20,292 bases of DNA, from contig JAEYPI010000287.1 of NCBI GenBank assembly GCA_023410885.1, positions 1 through 20,292 on the forward strand. The letters are read 5' to 3'. Origin of the DNA: Bacillota bacterium. GTDB lineage: Bacteria > Bacillota > Clostridia > DSM-8532. The translations under genes were made by a program, and so were the position numbers. A model generated the notes under the pieces. It was not told the DNA's origin, searched no databases, and saw only the letters and a program-made list of their open reading frames with translations. Positions 1 through 7,956 of the stretch are shown here, piece by piece. Numbering within the stretch: the stretch's first letter is position 1; each line of letters starts with the position of its first letter.

Positions 1-16
1 CGCCGTTCTCGGACAT
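1..16 (-). CDS. 5' end of an unidentified gene running off the left edge
   Basis: Only five codons are visible: an ATG at 16-14 followed by codons for Ser-Glu-Asn-Gly. The start is supported by an AAAGGAAG Shine-Dalgarno-like stretch about 8 nt upstream and by a good promoter further upstream at 84-112. Nothing can be said about the product. The call rests on this start-site context, not on coding content. Confidence 0.35.
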
Positions 17-53
17 TTATACTGCTTCCTTTCATTTCCATGCGTTAGATATT

Positions 54-76
54 GTACCCTTTTTATAAAGGGATAC
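54..76. promoter_or_regulatory. Imperfect palindrome, candidate operator at the left-edge promoter
   Basis: The 23-bp stretch reads as an interrupted inverted repeat (GTACCC..TTT / AAA..GGATAC on the plus strand) with outer GTA/TAC arms, one internal mismatch and one G-T pair. It begins right where transcription from the promoter at 84-112 should start and covers roughly +1 to +24. That is a typical place for a repressor operator, or for a 5' leader hairpin. The binding protein is unknown. Confidence 0.35.
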
Positions 77-83
77 CTCTTAT

Positions 84-112
84 ATTTTAATCAACATTTC
101 TTCCAATGTCCA
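84..112 (-). promoter_or_regulatory. SigmaA-type promoter for the left-edge gene
   Basis: On the minus strand the -35 is TGGACA (plus 107-112) and the -10 is TAAAAT (plus 84-89), separated by exactly 17 bp. Each hexamer differs from the vegetative consensus at one position. The predicted start of transcription is near 77, about 60 nt before the ATG at 16. Confidence 0.55.
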
Positions 113-170
113 CTTAAATCGGGGAAGAAGGGCCAGTAGGCGGATAAGGCGAGTTTTTAGTTGTCATTTA

Positions 171-575
171 TCAGGTACACTCTCTACCCAGTACCATATA
201 ACTGTGATAGAGTTTGTCCGGCTGAAAACCCCAAAGAACATTGGCGCCCACGGCATTTTCAGAATCCCATTCTACTATAAGATCAAATGGGTTTATCAAC
301 TCTGTTTTAATACCAACGGCCTTTCCAGGTAAATCCCCCTCTCCGATTCCAAAAACTCTAAGGTAAGATAAGCATGGCTTTTGATTATAGGGCAGCTCTT
401 TGATTGAGCAATTTATATATCTTGCTTTATAGCCCGTTTCATTAACCACCAGGTCATGGGGTAGATCGGTCTTTGCATCGGTCTTATCTTCAATAACAAA
501 ATAAGTATTCCCATCTTCAGACCCTTCCAATAACCATCGGGTATAATACTGTCTCTCATCAATATACCCGTTGAT
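171..575 (-). pseudogene. Remnant of a glycoside hydrolase family 43-like protein (C-terminal accessory part)
   Basis: About 134 codons read without interruption and resemble the C-terminal region of GH43-type xylosidase/arabinofuranosidase-like proteins: a discoidin-like segment (TRWLLEGSEDG, YFVIEDK, TDLPHDLVV, ELPYNQKPC, LRVFGIGEG) and then the start of a fibronectin III-like segment (NVLWGFQPDKLYHSYMV). Full members are several hundred residues long with an N-terminal five-bladed propeller. None of that is present here. The family resemblance also stops abruptly at the C-terminal side, where the frame ends in an unrelated Arg-Glu-Cys-Thr-stop. The open frame continues upstream to 815, but that part is unlike the family, crosses the noc terminator and overlaps the noc 3' end, so it is not the original start. 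No start codon or ribosome-binding site supports expression. I read it as a decayed fragment left by insertion or deletion beside the origin cluster. The family call comes from remembered motifs, not a search. Confidence 0.7.
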
Positions 576-619
576 GTAAGGCCTCGTATAGGGAGGTCCC
601 TTCAGGAAAGGGCAAAGTC

Positions 620-656
620 TGTGTACCAAGGTACACACCACAAGCCTCGACCTGCA
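620..656 (+). repeat. Dispersed hairpin repeat, copy 1
   Basis: An 8-bp stem (TGTGTACC / GGTACACA, 620-627 with 630-637) is followed by CC and the shared tail ACAAGCCTCGACC (640-652). It lies between the noc terminator and the hydrolase remnant. The stem sequence differs from the other copies while the tail matches them almost exactly. Confidence 0.65.
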
Positions 657-657
657 T

Positions 658-688
658 AAAAAAAGTAGCCTGCCCCTTATGGGCAGGC
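658..688 (-). terminator. Rho-independent terminator of noc
   Basis: On the minus strand an 8-bp GC-rich stem (GCCTGCCC / GGGCAGGC, 668-675 with 681-688, five-base loop) is followed after TAC by seven consecutive T residues (plus 664-658). It lies about 85 bp past the noc stop codon and ends the leftward mnmE-mnmG-rsmG-noc block. Confidence 0.9.
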
Positions 689-771
689 CAAAGATGGAGA
701 TCGCATATGTGATCCAAAAGGTCTCAATATTCATGGGTTCAGTCTTTGAAATATTCCTTTGGAATATTCCT

Positions 772-1644
772 TCATTGAGCCTTTTGCAGATCCTCACGTT
801 TAGGAATACGAACAATGAATTCCAAATATTCGCCCCGATCTATTTGAGCAGCCCGGGCATTGACTCCCGACTTTTTCATGGTATCAATGGCCTGGCGAAT
901 CGTATTGACAAAAATGCGGATATCTTTTATCGATTTGGTGACACGTCCCTTGTACTCATCCGATCTTACAGTGTTACAGTATTTATCCAATGCCCTTTGT
1001 ACAAGTTCTTCCGTTTTTCTGACATTTAGGCCTCTATCGCATACCTTTTGCAGCACCTTCAGCTGAATCTGTTCATCTTCTATTTTTAAAAGGGCACGAG
1101 CATGTCTTTCGGTAAGACCATTGTCGGCCAGTAGCTTTTTTACCATGGGGGATAGTCTTAGAAGTCTGATCTTATTGGCAATAGTAGATTGGCTTTTACC
1201 TATTTTCTGAGCCAATTCCTCTTGAGTAAGGCCATGCTCTTTAATGAGATTGCGATAGCCCTCCGCTTCCTCCATATAACCAAGGTCTTCTCTTTGAAGA
1301 TTCTCTATAAGAGCCATTATAGCAGAATCATCTTCTCCGATATCCACAACTATGGCGGGAATTTCTTTATGACCGGCCATGGCTGTCGCCCTTAGGCGCC
1401 TTTCTCCTGCAACCAGCTCATAATGTGTATTGGTAATTTTCCTCACATTAATGGGTTGGATGACACCATACTGTTGGATTGATTGGCAAAGCTCATCCAT
1501 TGAAGACTGGTCAAATTTTCTCCTAGGCTGATAGGGATTGGGTCTTATCAAATCAATCGGAATCATTGTTATTTTCTTATCTTCCGCGCCTCGATTCTCA
1601 TTTTTTTTCTCTAGCCCAGGAAATCTGAATTTTGTAGCAATCAT
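772..1644 (-). CDS. noc: Nucleoid occlusion protein Noc (ParB family)
   Basis: Noc binds dispersed DNA sites and blocks FtsZ assembly over the chromosome; it is a ParB paralog with a CTP-binding fold. The 290-residue protein shows the ParB N-terminal domain with the CTP-binding GERRLRA at 80-86 and ENLQRE at 114-119, a helix-turn-helix around 139-164, and a C-terminal dimerisation part ending in the FIVRIPK seen in Noc proteins. The four positions known to separate Noc from ParB DNA specificity are all Noc-like: Q152, K158, R163 and R180. The N-terminus (residues 1-13, with F6, F8 and L11 among basic residues) resembles the membrane-targeting segment of Bacillus Noc. The ATG at 1644 has GGAAAGG about 7 nt upstream. 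It follows rsmG after a 140-bp gap in which I see no convincing promoter. Unusually, parA-parB does not lie next to it but 15 kb away across the origin. Confidence 0.92.
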   Translation of the reverse strand: MIATKFRFPGLEKKNENRGAEDKKITMIPIDLIRPNPYQPRRKFDQSSMDELCQSIQQYGVIQPINVRKITNTHYELVAGERRLRATAMAGHKEIPAIVVDIGEDDSAIMALIENLQREDLGYMEEAEGYRNLIKEHGLTQEELAQKIGKSQSTIANKIRLLRLSPMVKKLLADNGLTERHARALLKIEDEQIQLKVLQKVCDRGLNVRKTEELVQRALDKYCNTVRSDEYKGRVTKSIKDIRIFVNTIRQAIDTMKKSGVNARAAQIDRGEYLEFIVRIPKREDLQKAQ

Positions 1645-1784
1645 ACGGCACCTTTCCTTTCATCCTCTTTTGTGTATCAGCACATTTTTCTATGGATTAA
1701 AGAATTCGCCTTAATCTTGCTCCAATCCTTCTTTTTAAACAGTTTTTATATCGCACAAACCCTTATAATAAGCGTATTTGGGCG

Positions 1785-2510
1785 TTATTTGATTGGAAGT
1801 TTTGTCGGCTTACCGCTTTTTCTGGGATAAGCTGACGGTGTGTGTCGACATTTTCTTACCACGACCACACATCTTTCGTAATTGCCGTAGGGAAGACTAA
1901 AGCTCTTAGTTTCTATGAGCTCCCCGCCAAGAACCTCTAATGCTTTTTGGGATTCTTGCAGCTCCTCTTTAACATCGGGTCCCTTCATGGCCATGAAGAG
2001 TCCACCCACCTTAACAAAGGGTAAGCAATATTCCAAAAGGACGGGCAAAGCCGCGACCGCTCGAGCTACTGCTATATCAAAGCGCTCCCTGTATTGCTTA
2101 TCAATTCCAAAGTCTTCAGCCCGCCCGTGTACGGCTGTAATACCGTTAAGCTGCAAAGTCGTATAAACCTCGCTCAGAAACTTTACTCTTTTTTCCAGCG
2201 AATCTAATAAGGTGACCTGAAGGTTTTCCCCAGCAATTTTTAAAGGAATACCCGGAAAACCTGCTCCGGTTCCGATGTCAATTAAGGCTCCTGACATTTT
2301 AGGAATCATGGGGAAGAGAGAAAGAGAATCTAAGAAATGCTTAATGACAATGCCTTCATCATCAGAAATAGCGGTCAGATTTATTTTTTCATTCCACTCA
2401 ACAAGCAGCTTGGCGTATAAAGAGAACTTGTGGACCTGCTCTTGGGATAAGTTAAGCCCAAACGAGGCCGAGCCATCTTGGAGAAGCTTTTCATAATGCT
2501 CACTTAACAT
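1785..2510 (-). CDS. rsmG: 16S rRNA (guanine-527 N7)-methyltransferase RsmG
   Basis: RsmG (GidB) uses S-adenosylmethionine to methylate N7 of G527 in the 530 loop of 16S rRNA; loss gives low-level streptomycin resistance in several bacteria. At 241 residues it has the normal length. Visible motifs are HFLDSL (58-63), the SAM-binding loop DIGTGAGFPG (78-87), AVARAV (147-152) and the basic C-terminal TPSAYPRKSGKPTKLPI (224-240) typical of the family. The ATG at 2510 has AAAGG about 7 nt upstream and starts only 17 bp after the mnmG stop, so the two are almost certainly cotranscribed, in the usual mnmE-mnmG-rsmG order. Confidence 0.96.
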   Translation of the reverse strand: MLSEHYEKLLQDGSASFGLNLSQEQVHKFSLYAKLLVEWNEKINLTAISDDEGIVIKHFLDSLSLFPMIPKMSGALIDIGTGAGFPGIPLKIAGENLQVTLLDSLEKRVKFLSEVYTTLQLNGITAVHGRAEDFGIDKQYRERFDIAVARAVAALPVLLEYCLPFVKVGGLFMAMKGPDVKEELQESQKALEVLGGELIETKSFSLPYGNYERCVVVVRKCRHTPSAYPRKSGKPTKLPIK

Positions 2511-2527
2511 TCTTTTACCTTTCCTTT

Positions 2528-4408
2528 TCAGGAATCCTTTCTTTTTAGGGATTCCAAATATACCAGAAGCACTGAGATATCTGCAGGGGATACCCCTGAT
2601 ATCCTTGATGCCTGTCCTAAAAACTGAGGCCTATGGGTACTGAGCTTTTGTCGGGCTTCAAGCCTCAACCCATGAATATTGGCATAGTCGATGTCCTCGG
2701 GCAGGCGTCTCTCTTCAAAGCGTTTAAATTGTTGAATTTGAGCCATTTGCCTCTCAAGATAGCCCTCATACTTAATACTTATGGATACCTGCTCCACAAC
2801 CTCTTTATTCAGTCCCGGGTCCTGCCCAATCTCTTTTAGAAAAGCATACTCAATTTCAGGTCGCCTCAATAAATCATAGAGCCTGATGCCCGACGCCACT
2901 TTTGAGCTTTTATGCCTCACTAAAAAGCCGTTGGTTTCCTCGTTGGGAGGAAGAATAATTTCCTTTAACCTATTGAGCTCCTGATCGATCTGCTGTTTTT
3001 TTTCTGTAAACCGATTATAGCGCTCATCGGTAACCAGGCCCACGCTTCGGCCCAATGGGGTCAGGCGAATATCCGCATTATCCTGCCTTAGCCAGAGGCG
3101 ATACTCAGCACGGGATGTCATCATGCGATAGGGCTCATTTGTCCCTTTAGTCACCAAATCATCAATTAGAACCCCAATATAAGCCTGGGAACGATCTAAA
3201 ATAAGAGGCTCCTTATTTTTAAGCTTCATGGCGGCATTAATACCTGCCATCAGCCCTTGTGCTGCGGCTTCTTCATAACCGGAGCTTCCATTGATTTGAC
3301 CGGCTGCAAACAAGCCCTCGATATGCTTAAACTCCAGTGATAGCTTAAGCTGAGTAGGATTAATGCAATCATATTCAATAGCATAGGCCGGCCGCATAAT
3401 GGAGGCTTTCTCAAGACCCGGCAACGACTGAACCATCTTTATTTGAACATCCTCAGGCATACTTGTTGACATCCCCTGAATGTACATTTCCTGAGTATTG
3501 AGTCCCATAGGCTCAACAAAAACCTGGTGGCTCTCTTTATCTGCAAACCTAACAATTTTATCTTCAATCGAGGGACAATAACGTGGGCCTATTCCCACAA
3601 TATTCCCCCCGTAAAGGGGTGATCGGTGGAGGTTTTCGCGGATAATACGGTGTGTCTCCTCAGTGGTGTGGACAAGATAACAAGAGGACTGCTCTTTTTG
3701 TATTTCTCCGGTCATGAAGGAGAAAGGTGTAATTTCCTCATCGCCTTTTTCTTCAACGAGCTTAGAAAAGTCTACACTTCGCCGATTGATACGGGCCGGA
3801 GTACCTGTTTTAAAACGCAACAATTCAATATTCAAGTCCTTAAGGCTTTCAGAAAGGCGGTTTGCTGGGAACAAACCGTCCGGACCACCACTAAAACTTG
3901 TATTACCTATAATAATGCGCCCTTTGAGATAGGTCCCCGTTGTCAGTACAATGGCGCTGCATAAATAAACCGTATCGGTATGGACTCGTATGCCTGTTAC
4001 TTTATTATCCTGATATAGAAGCTCAACGACTTCAGCCTGCTTTATATCCAAATTTTCCTGATTCTCCAAAACCCATTTCATATGGGTATGATAGGCCTTG
4101 CGATCGATCTGTGCCCTAAGGGAATATACGGCAGGGCCCTTGGCTTTATTGAGAATCTTGGATTGGATGAATGTTTCATCCGCAGACAATCCCATCTGCC
4201 CACCCAGGGCATCAATCTCCCTAACCAATTGGCCTTTTGCTGTACCTCCAATATTGGGATTACAAGGCATATTGGCGATACTGTCTAAATTAAGACTGAA
4301 AACGGCTGTTTTGAGACCCAGGCGTGCAGACGCCAATGCCGCCTCACAACCTGCATGGCCTGCTCCAACAACAATAATATCATACTCCCCACCAATAAAA
4401 TCACTCAT
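2528..4408 (-). CDS. mnmG: tRNA uridine-5-carboxymethylaminomethyl(34) synthesis enzyme MnmG
   Basis: MnmG (GidA) is the FAD-dependent partner of MnmE. Together they install the cmnm5 group on the wobble uridine of several tRNAs, using methylenetetrahydrofolate. The 626-residue protein has the usual length and motif order: dinucleotide-binding GAGHAG (15-20), the signature NMPCNPNIGGTAKGQ (46-60), FKTGTPARI (199-207), the conserved cysteine in CPSIEDK (C278), the FAD-contacting GQINGSSGYEEAAAQG (370-385), and the C-terminal helical MnmE/tRNA-binding region. The ATG at 4408 is preceded by AAGGTGAT at good spacing. An 87-bp gap separates it from mnmE, with no terminator in it. Confidence 0.97.
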   Translation of the reverse strand: MSDFIGGEYDIIVVGAGHAGCEAALASARLGLKTAVFSLNLDSIANMPCNPNIGGTAKGQLVREIDALGGQMGLSADETFIQSKILNKAKGPAVYSLRAQIDRKAYHTHMKWVLENQENLDIKQAEVVELLYQDNKVTGIRVHTDTVYLCSAIVLTTGTYLKGRIIIGNTSFSGGPDGLFPANRLSESLKDLNIELLRFKTGTPARINRRSVDFSKLVEEKGDEEITPFSFMTGEIQKEQSSCYLVHTTEETHRIIRENLHRSPLYGGNIVGIGPRYCPSIEDKIVRFADKESHQVFVEPMGLNTQEMYIQGMSTSMPEDVQIKMVQSLPGLEKASIMRPAYAIEYDCINPTQLKLSLEFKHIEGLFAAGQINGSSGYEEAAAQGLMAGINAAMKLKNKEPLILDRSQAYIGVLIDDLVTKGTNEPYRMMTSRAEYRLWLRQDNADIRLTPLGRSVGLVTDERYNRFTEKKQQIDQELNRLKEIILPPNEETNGFLVRHKSSKVASGIRLYDLLRRPEIEYAFLKEIGQDPGLNKEVVEQVSISIKYEGYLERQMAQIQQFKRFEERRLPEDIDYANIHGLRLEARQKLSTHRPQFLGQASRISGVSPADISVLLVYLESLKRKDS

Positions 4409-4495
4409 GCTTTTATCACCTTTTTAATCTTTTTAAAGCTCTAAATATGGCTTTACCATTAATGATCAGCTTATTCAGAATAAATAAAGTCCGGG

Positions 4496-5875
4496 CTACT
4501 TGCCAAGACAGAATCTTGAGAATATGGCATTGACCACATCTTCATCTGCATGATGTCCTGTTATTCTTCCCAGTTCTTCAAGGGCGGACTTTAAATCCAG
4601 GGCTACCATATCCAGCGTCATATCGTGATGAATTGCCCTTATAACAGCTTCAAGGAAACTTTTAGCCTTTTTAAGCTGATGTTCATGCCGGGTATTCGTT
4701 ATAAGTATTTGATTATCCAAATCCTGATTGTTTTCTGTTGCAAATTTGAAAATCCGCTCTTCCAAGTCCTCAACACCCTTATCCTCCAAAACGGAAAGGA
4801 ATAGGGCATTAGGATTTTCTTCTTTTAAAGCTTTTTTATCTTCCTCATCCTTGACCAAATCCATTTTATTAAAGACCTGAATAAAGGGTTTATCCCCAGC
4901 TGAAACCTGGGCAAGTACCTTTTTATCCTCATCTTGCAGGGGATTGGAGGCATCGACCAGAACCACCACATAGTCCGCATCTGTTAGGGCCTTTAGACTT
5001 CTTTCCACACCTAATTGCTCCACCCGGTCTTCAGTTTCACGGACACCTGCCGTATCGACAAGCTTAACCGGCACGCCTCTTATATTGATATACTCTTCAA
5101 TAATATCACGGGTCGTTCCTGGAATATCAGTGACAATGGACCTGTTTTTACGTACAAGACGATTCATTAGCGCAGATTTTCCCACATTCGGCCTTCCGGC
5201 GATCACAACTTCCATGCCTTCACGAAGAATTTTACCGAAATGGAAGCTGGAAAGGAGTGCCTCCAGATTGTTAATGATCTCATTTGTTTCTTCTTCTGCT
5301 CTTGCCAGGGTTATTTCTTCAGCATCGTATTCCGGGTAATCCAGATTTACCTCAATTTGAGCCAGGAGCGTGATCAGTTTTTCCCTGATTTCATCCAGCC
5401 GATGAGATAAAGAACCTTCAAGCTGCTTAACTGCAACTTTTGATCCTTTGTCGGTTCGGGCCTGGATGATATCCATAACTGCCTCAGCTTGTGCCAGATC
5501 TATCCTACCGTTTAAAAAAGCGCGTTTGGTAAATTCACCAGGCTCTGCCGGCCTGGCACCTTGCTTATAGAGGAGGCTAAGAATGGTACTGGTTATGGTA
5601 TAGCCGCCATGGCAGTTTAATTCCACCACATCTTCACGGGTGTAGGTTTTTGGTGCAGCCATTTTTGAAAGCAACACTTCATCCAGAATTTCACCAGTCT
5701 CAGGAGACAGGATTTTACCATACTGAAGGGTATGTGATTTTTGTTCTTGAACCGTTTTCTTTCCTTTAAAAAGGCTATCGGTTATTTCAAATGCTGACGG
5801 ACCGCTTAACCGAATAATCGAAATGCCAGAATTTCCTACAGCTGTAGAAACACCCGCAATGGTATCATTTATCAT
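4496..5875 (-). CDS. mnmE: tRNA modification GTPase MnmE
   Basis: MnmE (TrmE) is the potassium-activated GTPase that forms a complex with MnmG for wobble-uridine modification. The 459-residue protein has an N-terminal tetrahydrofolate-binding domain (about 1-118), a helical domain, and an inserted G domain with G1 GRPNVGKS (227-234), G2 TTRD (254-257), G3 DTAG (274-277) and G4 NKMD (336-339). It ends in FCLGK, the family's C-terminal C-[IL]-G-K motif with the essential cysteine (C456). The ATG at 5875 has a GAGGTAGG ribosome-binding region. It is the first gene after the jag terminator. The 160 bp in front of it are filled by a three-copy hairpin repeat and show no clear vegetative promoter, so how it is transcribed is open. 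Confidence 0.97.
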   Translation of the reverse strand: MINDTIAGVSTAVGNSGISIIRLSGPSAFEITDSLFKGKKTVQEQKSHTLQYGKILSPETGEILDEVLLSKMAAPKTYTREDVVELNCHGGYTITSTILSLLYKQGARPAEPGEFTKRAFLNGRIDLAQAEAVMDIIQARTDKGSKVAVKQLEGSLSHRLDEIREKLITLLAQIEVNLDYPEYDAEEITLARAEEETNEIINNLEALLSSFHFGKILREGMEVVIAGRPNVGKSALMNRLVRKNRSIVTDIPGTTRDIIEEYINIRGVPVKLVDTAGVRETEDRVEQLGVERSLKALTDADYVVVLVDASNPLQDEDKKVLAQVSAGDKPFIQVFNKMDLVKDEEDKKALKEENPNALFLSVLEDKGVEDLEERIFKFATENNQDLDNQILITNTRHEHQLKKAKSFLEAVIRAIHHDMTLDMVALDLKSALEELGRITGHHADEDVVNAIFSRFCLGK

Positions 5876-5901
5876 AGACCTACCTCAATTACTGCTCTAT
5901 A

Positions 5902-6023
5902 TAGAGGTGCATCCTATGGATGCACCACAAGCCTAGACCCAGAGTAGAGGTGCGTCTTTGGACGCACCACAAGCCTAGACCCAGAGTAGAGGTGCATTAT
6001 TGGACGCATCACAAGCCTAGACC
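5902..6023 (+). repeat. Three tandem copies of the dispersed hairpin repeat
   Basis: Units begin at 5902, 5945 and 5987 (periods 43 and 42). Each consists of TAGA, a hairpin with GGTGC/GCACC-like feet, and the tail ACAAGCCTAGACC. Stem 1 is GGTGCATCC/GGATGCACC (5906-5914 with 5918-5926). Stem 2 is GGTGCGTC/GACGCACC (5949-5956 with 5961-5968), where an A-T pair of stem 1 has become G-C. Stem 3 (5991-5998 with 6003-6010) is weaker, with one mismatch and two G-T pairs. The tail is identical in all three. The array fills nearly all of the space between the jag terminator and mnmE. Confidence 0.85.
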
Positions 6024-6060
6024 AAAAAACAAAAAGGACAACGGAAAAATCCGTTGTCCG
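6024..6060 (-). terminator. Rho-independent terminator of the rpmH-jag block
   Basis: On the minus strand a perfect 10-bp stem (GGACAACGGA / TCCGTTGTCC, 6036-6045 with 6050-6059) with a TTTT loop is followed by TTTTTGTTTTTT. It lies 9 bp past the jag stop codon. It separates the secretion/RNase P block from mnmE-mnmG-rsmG-noc. Confidence 0.95.
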
Positions 6061-6068
6061 CTTCATAC

Positions 6069-6710
6069 TTATCCTTGCCTAAAATTACTCTGCTTATAAC
6101 GGATGACCACCTTTCGGTTTGGTTCTTCTCCGATACTTTGTGTATCAACATATTTATGATTTTGCAGAGTTGAATGAATTATTCTTCGCTCATAAGGATT
6201 CATAGGTTCAAGGGTTAAATTTTTTCGTGATCTCATGACTTTATCGGCAACCCGATTAGCCAAACGCACCAGTGTTTCTTCCCGTTTTTGCCTGTAATCG
6301 GCCACATCTAAGATAACACGGGTGTAGCCTTCATGGTTTCGATTGATCACAAGGCTTAAGAGATACTGAAGAGCATCCAAGGTTTCTCCTCTGCGTCCAA
6401 TGACGATACCTATATCATCACCAGTGAGGCGAACGGTCATTTGCCCTTCTTCCTGCAGAATTTCGATATTGGCTTCAATCTCCATCTTTTCAAAGATAGG
6501 CGTTAAGAATGCCGTAACTAAATCCTCGGTACCGGCTTTCTTTGTTACCTTTACCACTGCATTCTTATTGCCAATGAAACCTAATATTCCTTTATTTCCT
6601 TCATTTATGATTTCAATTTCTGCGTCTTCCCGGCTAATCTCAAGCTCTTCACAAGCAAGCCTGATGGCCTCATCAATGCTTTTTGCTTCTTTTGTCGTTG
6701 ACTTTAACAA
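6069..6710 (-). CDS. jag: RNA-binding protein Jag/KhpB (Jag-N, KH, R3H)
   Basis: Jag (KhpB, SpoIIIJ-associated protein) is a cytoplasmic RNA-binding protein, usually encoded next to yidC. The 213-residue protein has the Jag N-terminal domain (about 1-55, with GILGFIG at 41-47), a KH domain with the GxxG loop IGRRGETLDALQYL (104-117), and an R3H domain with the R-x3-H pair (R175 and H179 in NPYERRIIHS). The start is TTG at 6710, chosen because AGGAGG lies 9 nt upstream and no nearer ATG gives a complete N-terminal domain. The start is inside yidC: the genes overlap by 38 bp in different frames, so translational coupling is likely. Confidence 0.93.
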   Translation of the reverse strand: MLKSTTKEAKSIDEAIRLACEELEISREDAEIEIINEGNKGILGFIGNKNAVVKVTKKAGTEDLVTAFLTPIFEKMEIEANIEILQEEGQMTVRLTGDDIGIVIGRRGETLDALQYLLSLVINRNHEGYTRVILDVADYRQKREETLVRLANRVADKVMRSRKNLTLEPMNPYERRIIHSTLQNHKYVDTQSIGEEPNRKVVIRYKQSNFRQG

Positions 6711-7704
6711 CGTTAATCTCCTCCTTGCTCTCCTTGCTATCTTTTTTGTAGATTTTGTTCAAGGATTTTTGTTGGATGAAAGATAAAATATTATTGATGG
6801 TCCAGTAAAAAGACAAGCCACTAGGTGTCGTTGAGCCAATCCAAAGTGTCATAAGAGGGCTCAACCATAGCATGCTTTTACCTGCGCAACCATTATTGGC
6901 GTTTTTATCCTTTCCGTTTGACGGCTGTGTTTGCGGCATTAAAAGCATAGATGAAAAATACGTCGTTGCAACAGCAATGAGCAGCATCAAAAGAGGTGGA
7001 ATATAAGTGCCTGGATTATCTTTTATGAGTTTAAAGTCAAATGTTGGCTGAACACCTAGATTAAAGAAATTAAACAGCTTTAGATTAAAATTCTTCAATA
7101 CAGTCTTACTGTCGTCAGCCAGATAGGGATTATTATCTACCAGCTCTACAGGCTTATTTTTAATAACATCCATGAGCTTAATTTCAAAATAATAATCTTT
7201 TTTTGAGAAGCTTTGGAATACCTCGAGGGGATTATCCTTTATCTGATCAAAAGTTTCCTTTCCTATGACATCAGGGGAAAGATCCCCATTATGAACTGCT
7301 ACAATGGCCATTTCTCCAACAGCTCTGGCCGGAATTTCTAACATATAGGACATTGGCATTCTGATAACATAGAAAAGTGCGATAAGAATGGGCATTTGAA
7401 TAAGGAGGGGCAAGCAGCCGGCTGTTGGGTTATAGCCTTTCTCCTTATAAAATTTCATGGTTTCTTCGTTTAATTTTTCTTTGTCGTTTTTATAGCGTTC
7501 CTGAATACGGGATAACTCAGGTTGTATTTCCTGCATCATTTGTGTGGATTTCATCTGCTTAACAGATAAGGGTAGCAATATAACCTTGTACACGATAGTA
7601 AAAAGAACTAATGAAAGAGCATAATTTTGAAAGCCAATCGTATTATAGATAAAATACATTAACTTTCCAAATATCAAGCCGATTGCGCTCAGTATTCCCT
7701 GCAT
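6673..7704 (-). CDS. yidC: Membrane protein insertase YidC/OxaI (SpoIIIJ)
   Basis: YidC inserts membrane proteins, alone or with SecYEG. The 343-residue protein shows transmembrane segments at about 27-47, 96-116, 234-256 and a hydrophobic pair at 278-312, with a charged cytoplasmic hairpin (about 50-90) and a lysine-rich C-terminal tail (313-343) that could contact ribosomes. There is no lipobox cysteine, unlike the Bacillus proteins. Residue K40 sits where several Gram-positive homologs carry the groove arginine. The extracytoplasmic part between the second and third segments (about 117-233) is long and acidic/basic mixed. The ATG at 7704 has GGAGGG about 7 nt upstream. yidD lies immediately upstream. 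Confidence 0.94.
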   Translation of the reverse strand: MQGILSAIGLIFGKLMYFIYNTIGFQNYALSLVLFTIVYKVILLPLSVKQMKSTQMMQEIQPELSRIQERYKNDKEKLNEETMKFYKEKGYNPTAGCLPLLIQMPILIALFYVIRMPMSYMLEIPARAVGEMAIVAVHNGDLSPDVIGKETFDQIKDNPLEVFQSFSKKDYYFEIKLMDVIKNKPVELVDNNPYLADDSKTVLKNFNLKLFNFFNLGVQPTFDFKLIKDNPGTYIPPLLMLLIAVATTYFSSMLLMPQTQPSNGKDKNANNGCAGKSMLWLSPLMTLWIGSTTPSGLSFYWTINNILSFIQQKSLNKIYKKDSKESKEEINVVKVNDKRSKKH

Positions 7705-7722
7705 TTTTTTCCCTCCGGTCTT

Positions 7723-7938
7723 CTACTTTACTGGGTCATAGCCCCCGGGATGAAAGGGGTGACATTTTAATATGCGGCGTACTGCAAGATAGCTACCCTT
7801 TAAGGCCCCATACCGCATTACTGCATCTAAGGCATATTGAGAGCATGTGGGATAAAATCTACATGAAGGTGAACCTTTGAGAGGGGAGATGAATTTTCTA
7901 TAGAATTTGATGATGACTATCAAAAGCTTTTTTAGCAT
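7723..7938 (-). CDS. yidD: Membrane protein insertion efficiency factor YidD
   Basis: YidD is a small protein that assists YidC-dependent insertion. The 71-residue product is of normal length, with an N-terminal amphipathic/hydrophobic helix (1-20) and the family's cysteine-rich core CRFYPTCSQYA (26-36), then KCHPFHPGGYDPV (58-70). The ATG at 7938 has TGGGGAT about 6 nt upstream. It lies 18 bp ahead of yidC and 56 bp after rnpA; that gap is occupied by one copy of the dispersed repeat. Confidence 0.95.
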   Translation of the reverse strand: MLKKLLIVIIKFYRKFISPLKGSPSCRFYPTCSQYALDAVMRYGALKGSYLAVRRILKCHPFHPGGYDPVK

Positions 7939-7956
7939 TCTTTATCCCCACTCTGA

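Noticed and set aside
748..770. AATATTCC/GGAATATT hairpin just after noc as its terminator
   Set aside because: No T-tract follows on the minus strand; the GC-rich hairpin at 668-688 with seven T residues is the better terminator.
576..815. N-terminal extension of the hydrolase remnant
   Set aside because: It covers a repeat copy, the noc terminator and the noc 3' end, and shows no family resemblance.
5902..6023. Short CRISPR array
   Set aside because: The units are contiguous hairpins plus tail with partly conserved variable parts, not identical repeats separated by unrelated spacers; single copies also occur elsewhere and no cas genes are present.
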